Shown: positions 1 to 8,600 of the stretch, piece after piece
Layout of the letters: the number at the start of each line of letters is the position of its first letter
Numbering within the stretch: position 1 is the stretch's first letter
NCBI RefSeq assembly: GCF_020463795.1
Contig: NZ_CP080025.1
Span: forward strand, 4,337,501 to 4,401,500
Length of the DNA stretch: 64,000 nt
Direction: 5' to 3'
Origin: Echinicola marina
Lineage (GTDB): Bacteria > Bacteroidota > Bacteroidia > Cytophagales > Cyclobacteriaceae
Notes under the pieces: generated by a model
What the model was told of the DNA's origin: nothing
The model's input: the letters and a program-made list of their open reading frames with translations, nothing else
Database searches by the model: none
Made by a program: the position numbers and the translations under genes

Positions 1-651
1 GGAAAGGTTTTCCTTAAAGCAGCCCCTAGTTTGACCTTACTGGTCATAGTAATAGGAGGTATAGTTATAGGTATCTTTACCGCTACTGAGGCTTCAGCTA
101 TTGCAGTATTATATACTTTGGGACTTTCCTTTATTTATGGCGAATTAAAGTTAAAAGATTTACCCGCCATCTTACTTAAATCCTCATCTACGACTGCTGT
201 AGTAGCTTTGCTAATCGCTACTTCTATGAGCATGTCCTGGGTGATGTCCAGTGAGGATATCCCTCAATCGCTCAGTCAAATCCTACTTTCATTAAGCGAT
301 AATAAATATATCATTTTAATTATCATCAATTTGACTTTACTATTTGTTGGTGTATTTATGGACATGACACCTGCTGTATTGATCTTTACGCCTATTTTTC
401 TGCCTGTGGTAAGTGAATTGGGTATAGACCCTGTTCATTTTGGAATCATTATGGTCCTTAACCTCTGTATCGGACTTTGTACGCCACCAGTGGGCTCTGT
501 CCTCTTCATTGGAGTAGGCGTAGCCAAAACCTCCATAGCGAAGGTCGTCCGCCCATTGCTTCCATTCTTCGTGGCAATGATCATAGGATTGATTATTATT
601 ACATTATTCCCGCAAATGACTTTATGGTTACCAAGTCTATTTGGACTATAG
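1..651 (+). CDS. TRAP transporter large permease (DctM type), C-terminal part
   Basis: The frame is open from base 1 with no start codon, so the gene begins upstream of the window and only about 216 C-terminal residues are seen. They form several hydrophobic helices typical of the large (12-TM) subunit of tripartite ATP-independent periplasmic transporters, which import organic acids with a sodium gradient. The stretch CTPPVGSVLFIG followed by GVAK matches the conserved PPVG loop near the end of DctM proteins. The short C-terminal tail ending in LPSLFGL is also normal for the family. A strong hairpin terminator follows, so this is the last gene of its operon. The substrate cannot be inferred. 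The family call is confident. Confidence 0.88.
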   Translation, partial: GKVFLKAAPSLTLLVIVIGGIVIGIFTATEASAIAVLYTLGLSFIYGELKLKDLPAILLKSSSTTAVVALLIATSMSMSWVMSSEDIPQSLSQILLSLSDNKYIILIIINLTLLFVGVFMDMTPAVLIFTPIFLPVVSELGIDPVHFGIIMVLNLCIGLCTPPVGSVLFIGVGVAKTSIAKVVRPLLPFFVAMIIGLIIITLFPQMTLWLPSLFGL

Positions 652-674
652 CGTAGATCAAGGCCTCATTATCC

Positions 675-712
675 AAAGCAGCCCTGCAAAGGGCTGCTTT
701 TTTGTTTTTTTC
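675..712 (+). terminator. Rho-independent terminator after the TRAP permease
   Basis: A perfect 10-bp stem (675-684 with 691-700) encloses a 6-nt loop and is followed by a long T-rich tract up to 712. It lies 23 nt downstream of the TRAP permease stop codon. Confidence 0.9.
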
Positions 713-747
713 TTATTACAAACTGCTAGGTAATATATTGGATTTTA

Positions 748-755
748 TAAGTTTG
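748..755 (+). promoter_or_regulatory. Candidate Bacteroidota -7 element
   Basis: TAAGTTTG fits the TAnnTTTG -7 consensus and lies about 97 nt upstream of the outer-membrane protein start. No good TTTG -33 element is at the expected distance, so this is weak. Confidence 0.3.
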
Positions 756-851
756 AATGCTAATGCTTTACAGATAATATTAGATAGGGTAAAACTTCTT
801 TGGATATAATGCAGTTAAAACCTTTTAAGCCATAAATATTTTCCTTATTCG

Positions 852-1991
852 ATGAAAAAACAACTTTTACTGCTCCCACTGATTTTGTTCTGTTGCATTG
901 TACAATCCAATGCCCAGGATCAAGGCTTTATCAAAAGATATATTAATAAAATCATTAATGACACCAGCGATGCGGCAGAACCCCAATTCCTATTATATCC
1001 TACATTGGCTTATTCTCCAGAAACGAGTTGGGAGATTGGTTTTAGTTCCTTATATGTTTATTATGCCAATAAAGACACGAGCAATAGGCTAAGTGAAATC
1101 AATGGCTTCACATTTGTCACTTTGGAAGGTCAATATGGTTTATGGTTTGACCATGCCAATTATTCGGATAAGGAAGACTGGTTCTTTTTGGGTAGACTTC
1201 GCTATCAGCAATTTCCTTTGTACTACTATGGTTTGGGGCCAAGTACCAGTAATGATTATCTGGCATTAGTAGATTCAAAACAGGTTTTGATTAAAGAAAG
1301 GGTATTGAGAAAATTAAAGAAGGATTTTTATTTGGGAATGGAACTAGATTTCAATCATTTTGGATCAGTAAGCTTTGAACCCAACCACCCCGAAGCTAAT
1401 TTTGATTTGCCCTTGGGAAGTGAAGGTTCTACTAATATAGGCTTGGGATTGGGCCTAGTTTATGACAACAGGCATAATGTGCTTAATGTAAGAAAAGGAC
1501 TTTTTTCTGAATTGGCCTATATCCAATATGCCCCTTTTTGGAAGGGGCAATATGAATTTGCTACCATTATTTCTGATAATAGAATTTACCGTCCAGTGGG
1601 TAAAAATAATGTATTGGCAGCCCAACTATTTGGCCAATTCAATACTGGTGAGGTGCCATTTAATATGACCAGTGCCCTCGGAGGAGAGAGTCAAATGAGG
1701 GGCTATTACTATGGCCGCTATAGAGACAATAATTATATCTCAAATCAGGTTGAATTCAGATTATTACCTATTCCGCTAGGTTTCAGTAAGAGGTTTGGAG
1801 CGGCAGCCTTCGCCGGTGCAGGTACTGTATTTCCTGATTTCAATAATTTATACTTGCATAAGATTGTCTGGTCGGCAGGGGCAGGTTTACGCTTTTTGTT
1901 GTTCCCAAAAAAGGATATCTACACTCGCTTGGATTACGCTTTTGGCAAGGATACCAGTGGATTTTATATTTATATTGGCGAAGCTTTCTAA
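852..1991 (+). CDS. BamA/TamA-type outer-membrane barrel protein
   Basis: The 379-residue protein starts with a signal peptide (hydrophobic core LLLLPLILFCCIV, cleavage near SNAQ). It continues as alternating aromatic-rich beta strands ending in an aromatic residue (IGEAF), as outer-membrane barrels do. The patterns LGLGLVYDNRHNVLNVRKG and GGESQMRGYYYGRY resemble the Omp85 / bacterial surface antigen barrel, where the latter is the RGY motif region (the VRGF/Y of strand 6 loop). There is no obvious POTRA domain, so it is a short Omp85-like protein, as often seen in Bacteroidota, perhaps a lipid or protein porter. It is preceded by a terminator and followed by a long palindrome, so it is probably monocistronic. 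The specific cargo is unknown. Confidence 0.8.
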   Translation: MKKQLLLLPLILFCCIVQSNAQDQGFIKRYINKIINDTSDAAEPQFLLYPTLAYSPETSWEIGFSSLYVYYANKDTSNRLSEINGFTFVTLEGQYGLWFDHANYSDKEDWFFLGRLRYQQFPLYYYGLGPSTSNDYLALVDSKQVLIKERVLRKLKKDFYLGMELDFNHFGSVSFEPNHPEANFDLPLGSEGSTNIGLGLGLVYDNRHNVLNVRKGLFSELAYIQYAPFWKGQYEFATIISDNRIYRPVGKNNVLAAQLFGQFNTGEVPFNMTSALGGESQMRGYYYGRYRDNNYISNQVEFRLLPIPLGFSKRFGAAAFAGAGTVFPDFNNLYLHKIVWSAGAGLRFLLFPKKDIYTRLDYAFGKDTSGFYIYIGEAF

Positions 1992-2078
1992 GTAAAATAC
2001 TGCTAATAAATTTTAATGTGATGATTTATCATCAATATTCAGATAATGATTAATGCGTCGAAATGGAATAGGGTCAAG

Positions 2079-2122
2079 GGAACAAAAGGTCAAATTTCCA
2101 TGGAAATTTGACCTTTTGTTCC
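2079..2122. terminator. 44-nt perfect palindrome, bidirectional terminator
   Basis: A 22-bp arm (2079-2100) is followed with no spacer by its exact reverse complement (2101-2122). It lies between two convergent genes and ends 2 nt before the stop of the minus-strand gene. On the plus strand a short T tract follows, so termination of both transcripts is the simplest role. Confidence 0.75.
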
Positions 2123-2124
2123 TT

Positions 2125-3075
2125 TTAATCCATAGGGACTTTATGACCATATTGTTTTAGCCAGCTATCAAAGTCTTTGAGTTCAGGGTTGAGCTCCCTG
2201 GAAAGGTCCACATTTCTGTGACGATTACAAACCTCTTCAAAATCCCTATAAAACTGAAACATATTTCCCAAATCATCGGCCCCAGGAAAATCAAAACTTC
2301 TGAAGGTATCCGGATTTACATTATTGTAGATTACTTCTTTTCCTAGGTGCTTGGAGAAAGCTGCCGCCATTTCAGTTCCACTTAGTTTTTCTCCAGCAAG
2401 TCCTACCGTTTTCCCGACCATGCTTTTCCCCTTTTTAAAAATGCCATAAGCACATTTTCCAATATCTTCAGCTGCGATCCCTGCCATCTTTTTATCATCC
2501 AGAGGAAATGTCAGATAATATTTGCCATCTTCACCTTTTTGGGGACCGCTTCCAAAGTAAATAAAATTGTCCCAATAAAATGAGGCCATGAGATAAGTGG
2601 TAGGAAGACTCATATCGATAAAAAGCTGATTGGCCTCACCCTTCATATCAAAATGAGGAACTTTAAATTTTCCCTGTAAAGTAGGCATTCGATTGTCCTC
2701 CAAAGGAACATATTTTCTGGTATCTTCCAAGGTAGACCAGATGATATGTTGCAATTCACATTCTTTGGCGGCCTCAGCCATATTTTTTGCATGGATATAT
2801 TCTTTCTCGGGTGAAAAGTGATCCCAGAAAAAAGTGACCAGATAGGCACCATAAGCACCATTCATTGCTTCAATGATACTGGCCTTGTCATCAAGGTTTG
2901 CTACTGCCACTTCTGCACCCAAATCTCCTAATTCTTTGGCTTTATCAGAATTTTTATCTCTAGTTACCGCTCTTACCGCAAATTCACTATTTGTGTCGCT
3001 AAGAATTGCCCTTGCGAGTCCACCACCTTGAGCACCAGTAGCCCCCATAATGGTAATTATCTTTTTGTCAGACAT
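2125..3075 (-). CDS. NmrA-like NAD(P)-binding oxidoreductase / sensor
   Basis: The 316-residue protein has an N-terminal Rossmann nucleotide-binding motif, MGATGAQGGGLARA (about residues 10-23), followed by a strand ending VRAVTRD. This is typical of the NmrA/HSCARG branch of the atypical short-chain dehydrogenases. Such proteins bind NAD(P)H and may act as redox sensors or NAD(P)H-dependent reductases. The canonical YxxxK pair of active SDRs is not evident, consistent with NmrA proteins. It has no signal peptide and is cytoplasmic. It is transcribed alone, convergent with the outer-membrane barrel gene. The specific substrate is unknown. Confidence 0.87.
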   Translation of the reverse strand: MSDKKIITIMGATGAQGGGLARAILSDTNSEFAVRAVTRDKNSDKAKELGDLGAEVAVANLDDKASIIEAMNGAYGAYLVTFFWDHFSPEKEYIHAKNMAEAAKECELQHIIWSTLEDTRKYVPLEDNRMPTLQGKFKVPHFDMKGEANQLFIDMSLPTTYLMASFYWDNFIYFGSGPQKGEDGKYYLTFPLDDKKMAGIAAEDIGKCAYGIFKKGKSMVGKTVGLAGEKLSGTEMAAAFSKHLGKEVIYNNVNPDTFRSFDFPGADDLGNMFQFYRDFEEVCNRHRNVDLSRELNPELKDFDSWLKQYGHKVPMD

Positions 3076-3276
3076 GATATGAAAGGTTATAGTTGAATAA
3101 TAAGGGAATCCTACTGATGAAATACTATGGGTGGTAGTTTAAAGAAGTAATGTCGGCTTCAATGACATGGTTTAATTTACAAATTTTAAACTTCAAATCC
3201 CTTAATTACAACTATGAATTGGATTCAAATTGTTCATTTCCAACAAAAATGCGTGAAAGGCTTCTTCAGCTATATA

Positions 3277-4071
3277 CTATCCTATCTTTTCTTCCTTGAT
3301 CAGCTTCAGCAATGCTTCAGGCTCATCAGTAGTAATGAAATCCACTTTCTGGTCCAATAGCCATTTCATGTCTTCTTCTTTGTTTACTGTCCAAGAATTT
3401 ACCGTTAGACCTAAATCCTGAGCTTCTTTGATCCATTCTGGTTTGTCCTTCAGAATTTTTATATTATAATCAAATCCGAAGAAGCCTGCTTGCTTCAGTT
3501 CAGCTGGACTTTTGTCTCCGCTTAAATAAGCAACTCTTGCATTTGGATCCAATTCAATGATCTTTAGTCCTGCTTCATAGCTGAAAGTTATATAATCTAT
3601 CCATTCTCCAGCATGCAAGGATTTTACTGCCTGCAAGCATTTTTCTGCAAGAAATTCGCTTCTTTCCACTCCAAGCTTGGAAGGTTTTATTTCAAAGATC
3701 AACTTAGTTTTTGTCTGCTTCATTCCAGCAGTCAAATATTCTTCTACGGTAGACAGTTTTTCACCATTGGAATGTTTGCTTGAGAGGAGATCCTGGTAAT
3801 TATGTTGTTCTATTTCCATGCCTTCAAAATCCGCGTCATGATTGACCACTAAAACACTGTCCTTGGTCATCCATACATCAAATTCTGAACCTTCACAGCC
3901 CAATTCTATGGCTTTCTCCAATGAAGCTATTGAATTTTGAGGTAAATCACCTGTTTTCCAGGCCCCTCTATGGGCAATTACTTTATTATCATTAAAATTC
4001 TTTGATTCACAGGATACTAATACTATTAGCATAATTAAAAGTGGGTACAAAGTATTGTGCTTTGAAGTCAT
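3277..4071 (-). CDS. Glycerophosphodiester phosphodiesterase family lipoprotein
   Basis: The protein hydrolyses glycerophosphodiesters to glycerol-3-phosphate and an alcohol. Family motifs are HRGAWKTGDLPQNSIAS (the HRG...PENT motif, here PQNS), EFDVWMTKDSVLVVNHD (metal-binding E-x-D and the second catalytic His), and EIKP. The late-barrel stretch NSWTVNKEEDM is also typical. The frame is open to 4104, but the start chosen is the ATG at 4071, because it begins a clean lipoprotein signal ending LVSC (Cys about residue 21). The longer form would place charged residues before it. It is likely a periplasmic or surface-anchored enzyme. No operon partner is close by. Confidence 0.88.
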   Translation of the reverse strand: MTSKHNTLYPLLIMLIVLVSCESKNFNDNKVIAHRGAWKTGDLPQNSIASLEKAIELGCEGSEFDVWMTKDSVLVVNHDADFEGMEIEQHNYQDLLSSKHSNGEKLSTVEEYLTAGMKQTKTKLIFEIKPSKLGVERSEFLAEKCLQAVKSLHAGEWIDYITFSYEAGLKIIELDPNARVAYLSGDKSPAELKQAGFFGFDYNIKILKDKPEWIKEAQDLGLTVNSWTVNKEEDMKWLLDQKVDFITTDEPEALLKLIKEEKIG

Positions 4072-4545
4072 GATATACAATTGTTTAAATACATAAAGTT
4101 TCAAACAATTCTACGAAAAAAAGGGCATTTCTTAATTTATATTAACCAATAATTAAGATTATATAACACAAAATAAATAATCGTTTTTCAGCCTTATATA
4201 TTACTAATTCATGGTTTGGGGAAGTTTTATGAATTGATAAAACTTTTATTTCATTTGATGTGAAAATATTGATGTTTCTTGATGCTTAAGTAAGTTGAAA
4301 AAATCACTAAGTATAATTTTTTAAATAACATCTCCAGAATTACTTTTGGTGTTAAATTAGTTGTTAGTCAATAAGAAAAGTATAACGACTGGCAAAAAAT
4401 GCTCATGTCCTGATGACTGGTAATACTAGTAATTCTTAAAATTAATTTTTAGTCATTTTCATCTTACGTTTTTAGGTATCCCATACCATAATGGATTAGT
4501 AGATTACTCGAATCAGGACACGTAATCACCCTAAACATAATCAGC
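4072..4545. other. AT-rich intergenic region without a gene
   Basis: No convincing reading frame is present in these 474 bases between divergent genes, so both promoters should lie here. An inverted pair, TGTCCTGA at 4406-4413 and TCAGGACA at 4513-4520, brackets about 100 nt upstream of the receiver-domain gene. Its role is unknown. Confidence 0.5.
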
Positions 4546-4917
4546 ATGTCTAAAATTTTAATCCTTGAAAAGGACCAAAACTTTTCAAGTAATATCTGTG
4601 AGATTTTGGAATTATATAATTACCAAACCCAACAATGTTACGAAACGCATAACCTGTTAAAGCAAATCGATGATTTTGTACCTGATTTATTAATACTTTC
4701 TGTATCCTTGGACCAAAAGCAATCTGGGATTGAACTCGTAAAAAAAATATTGCCTGATAATGGGCTCCCCATCTTATTTATCAGTGATCAATACCTAAGT
4801 GAAATATTTGGGAATGAATTAAAACTGATGAATAATGCTCTAATTATCTATAAGCCCTTCAGTATTAATCAACTAATTTCAAGTGTGAAAGAAGCTACTA
4901 CAAAACTAATAAATTGA
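4546..4917 (+). CDS. Single-domain receiver-like protein lacking the phosphoacceptor Asp
   Basis: The 123 residues cover one CheY-like receiver fold. Strand 1 is KILILEKDQN, with an acidic pair reduced to E-K-D. Strand 3 is PDLLILSVSL, and strand 5 ends YKPF with the conserved Lys-Pro. In normal receivers the residue after PDLLIL is the phosphorylated Asp, but here it is Ser. The protein is therefore probably a phosphorylation-independent pseudo-receiver. There is no output domain. It is followed after about 110 nt by the metal-efflux genes on the same strand, so a link with that operon is possible but unproven. Confidence 0.75.
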   Translation: MSKILILEKDQNFSSNICEILELYNYQTQQCYETHNLLKQIDDFVPDLLILSVSLDQKQSGIELVKKILPDNGLPILFISDQYLSEIFGNELKLMNNALIIYKPFSINQLISSVKEATTKLIN

Positions 4918-5026
4918 TATATTAGTTATAATTCACTTACAGAATGAATATTATTAAGGTTTAAGTCCCATAGATTATTTGACTTTTGCAAACCTATTGC
5001 ATGGGTTTAATGGATATATTTGTTCA

Positions 5027-5350
5027 ATGAAATGGATGGAAATCATAGTGAGGTATTATTTATTTGCCCTGATGTTATTCCCTTGTGGGGATGAACAAGC
5101 ACAAATAAATATCGATTCACCAGAAACGATTTTCATAAGCCAAGATCATGGGAATCACGATCATACAGACCATGATGATTGTTCTCCATTATGTGTATGC
5201 CATTGTTGTCATCTGCATTATGTTATTCATGACAAACCTGAAATTCGGTTTGTAAAATGTTACACAGCCACAAATAGGGTCTATATTCCCACCATACCTG
5301 AAGGACAAATTCAGGATTTTTTAAAGCCTCCAAAGGCAAGCATTTCATAA
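5027..5350 (+). CDS. Small His/Cys-rich protein upstream of the metal efflux pump
   Basis: The protein is 107 residues long from the ATG at 5027. An upstream in-frame TTG at 4979 is less likely. A hydrophobic N-terminal segment (YYLFALMLFPC) suggests export or membrane anchoring. The centre holds a dense cluster DHGNHDHTDHDDCSPLC followed by VCHCCHLH, well suited to bind soft metals. The C-terminus ends FLKPPKA. Short proteins like this commonly sit before CzcA/CzcB in Bacteroidota and are often labelled DUF6660-like. I recall this association but could not verify it. A periplasmic metal-binding or sensing role is inferred from composition and position. Confidence 0.65.
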   Translation: MKWMEIIVRYYLFALMLFPCGDEQAQINIDSPETIFISQDHGNHDHTDHDDCSPLCVCHCCHLHYVIHDKPEIRFVKCYTATNRVYIPTIPEGQIQDFLKPPKASIS

Positions 5351-5613
5351 GACCATAATGCTTGATTCATTTATATTAATTCCTGACGAGCAATGGGGAC
5401 ATGTGGGGTTGGTACCAAAACGCAGTAGCCTCTTATCCCTTAATTGATTCCTATGCTCCATTAATGAATTGAGCTACATCTTTAAAATTCATTTTATCTA
5501 ATGTCAAAGGATTTTCCTGACCTATGCCTGTAGAAAAGGAAACTAGACAGGCAGTGCTAGGGAAGCATGTCAGGTAAGTTCTCGTGGACATAACATCATA
5601 AAATCAATCAAAT

Positions 5614-8600
5614 ATGATTAATCAGCTTATAGATTTTTCTATCAAGAATAAGCTTATTATATCACTGTTTACCATTGCACTTGTAGTGGCTGGGATATGG
5701 TCTGTCAAACAGCTCCCAATAGATGCCGTACCGGATATTACTAATAATCAAGTTCAGGTAATTACCCAAGCTCCTAATTTGGGCACAGAAGATATAGAGC
5801 AATTTATTACTTACCCTGTGGAGTTGGCGATGGCCAATTTACCCGGTGTTAAAGAGGTCAGGTCAGTCTCTAGATTTGGTCTTTCATTGGTAACCATTGT
5901 TTTCAATGACGATATGGATACCTATTTACCCCGTCAACTAGTTGCGGAGAAGCTTGATGCCATCCGAGAAGAAATTCCGAGTGGTTTTGGATCCCCAACT
6001 ATAGGCCCTATTTCTACTGGTTTAGGAGAAATCTATCAATACACCTTGGAGATAGCACCCGATTATAAGGACAAATACAACATCACAGACCTAAGAACCA
6101 TTCAAGATTGGATTATCAGGAGACAAATGGCCATGGTTCCGGGAGTGGTGGAAGTGAATGCCTTTGGAGGCAAAATCAAACAATATGAAGTAGCTGTCGC
6201 TCCTGATGAACTAAGGGCTATAGGGATAAGCATACTGGACATCTATGAAGCCCTCCAAAAAAACAACCAAAATACAGGTGGTGCCTATATTGAAAGAAGT
6301 CACCAAGCCAATTTTATTAGAGGAGAGGGACTTATCAGAAACCTCGATGAAATAAGGAATATAATTATCAGCAATGAGGAAGGCCTACCCATAAAAATCA
6401 AGGATGTGGCAGATGTCAGGTTTGGCCATGCTGTTCGCTATGGTGCATTTACCAAGAATGGGGAAGGAGAAGCCGTTGGAGGTATGATCTTAATGCTAAA
6501 AGGAGCTAATTCCGATAAAGTCATTACTGCTGTTAAATCGAGAATAGAACAGATCCAGGAATCTTTACCGGAAGGTATCAGGATCAAACCATTTTTGGAC
6601 CGCAGCAAATTAGTTGAAAAAACAACCAGCACAGTAAAAACTAACCTTTTGGAGGGGGGATTGATTGTTATTTTTGTCCTGGTACTGTTATTGGGCAATT
6701 GGCGTGGTGGGTTGATTGTGGCTTCCACTATTCCCTTAAGTTTATTATTTGCTTTCATTTTGATGAAGGCCTTTGGTGTTTGGGCCAATTTAATGAGTTT
6801 AGGAGCAATTGACTTTGGGATAATAGTGGATGGCGCTGTAATTATAGTAGAGAGCACTGTCTTTTTGCTCTATTCCAAACTGAGGGAAGGCAAAGAACTA
6901 AATGGTCAATTAAAAGATGAAGTGGCCAGCGTCGCATCCAAAAGGATGATGAATGCGGCGTTCTTTGGTCAGTTGATCATCTTGATTGTTTTCCTTCCAA
7001 TTCTTGCTTTGGAAGGAGTGGAAGGTAAAATGTTCAAACCAATGGCACTTACATTTATCTTTGCTATGATCGGTGCCATGCTGCTTTGTCTCACCTACGT
7101 CCCGATGATCTCCGCTGTATTTATCAAAGCCAGTAAAAAGAAAACTTCCCAAAGTTGGGGTGATAAAATTATCTCGGCAGTAGAAAATGCCTATTTGCCT
7201 TTATTGCAGTGGGTATTAAAGCAATCTAAATGGGTAGTGGCCATAGCTTTGGTATTGTTTTCTATGGCCATTTATTCCTTTTCAAAAATGGGTGGTGAAT
7301 TTATCCCACAGTTGGACGAAGGAGATATTGCCTTTCATATTATGCTTCAACCTGGAAGTGCTCTGTCCGAATCATTGGAGACTTCCACCAGAATAGAGCA
7401 GATCATCTTGGATAATTTTCCTGAGGTCGAACAAGTAATGAGTCGATTTGGTGTCGCAGATGTCCCCACTGATCCCATGCCTATGGATATTGCCGATTGC
7501 TTTATCATCCTAAAACCCAAATCTGAATGGGTTTCTGCGGAGACCAAGGAAGCATTGATCAATAAGATCAAAGAAAAGATCAGTATCGTTCCAGGGGTAA
7601 ATTATGAATTTACTCAGCCTATAGAAATGCGTTTCAATGAACTGCTCACAGGGGTTCGTGAGGATATCGCCATCAAGTTATTTGGAGAAGATTTGGAAGT
7701 GTTGGCCCAAAAGGCACAGGAAATTGGCACTTTAGTCAATGGCATAGATGGTGTGGCTGACTTTAGGGTAGAAGCTACTACAGGTTTGCCGCAAATGACC
7801 GTGGATTACCAAAGGGATAAATTAGCCCAATATGATTTGAACGTTGAAGATATTAATGCCATTATACAAACAGCCTTTGCCGGAAAAAAAGCAGGGGTGA
7901 TTTTTGAGGGAGAGAAACGCTTTGACTTGGTCCTACGATTGGACACCCTTTACCGTACACAAATCAATGATGTGAAAAACCTCTATGTAAATACTCAAGA
8001 TGGTTCCCAGATTCCTTTGAAAGAAATTGCTCAGGTAAGTTACCAGCCAGGTCCGATGCAGATCAGTAGGGACAATACCAATCGAAGGACCTACGTGGGC
8101 ATCAATGTCAGAGGAAGAGATATCAAATCATTGGTAAATGAAATTCAAGATAAACTTAAGGCTGAATTGAAGTTGCCTCCCGGCTATTATATCCGCTATG
8201 GTGGTGCTTTTGAAAATTTTGAAAGAGCTACTTCCCGGCTATTATTGGTCGTTCCCATCGCTTTGGCATCCATATTTATACTCATATTCTTTGCATTGGG
8301 CTCGATGAAGCAATCCCTGATGATTTTTATAGCCATTCCCATGGCTTCCATAGGTGGAATATTTTCACTTTGGCTAAGGGATATGCCTTTTAGCATCTCT
8401 GCGGGAGTTGGATTCATTGTGCTTTTTGGGGTGGCCGTCTTAAATGGGCTGGTAATGATAAATGGACTTAATGAACTGAAAATGGAATCTAAACTGAATC
8501 TAAATGATAGGATACGCCAGGGTACCAAAAGAAGGATAAGACCCATTCTACTGACCGCTTTGACAGATATTCTTGGATTTTTCCCCATGGCCCTTTCGGC

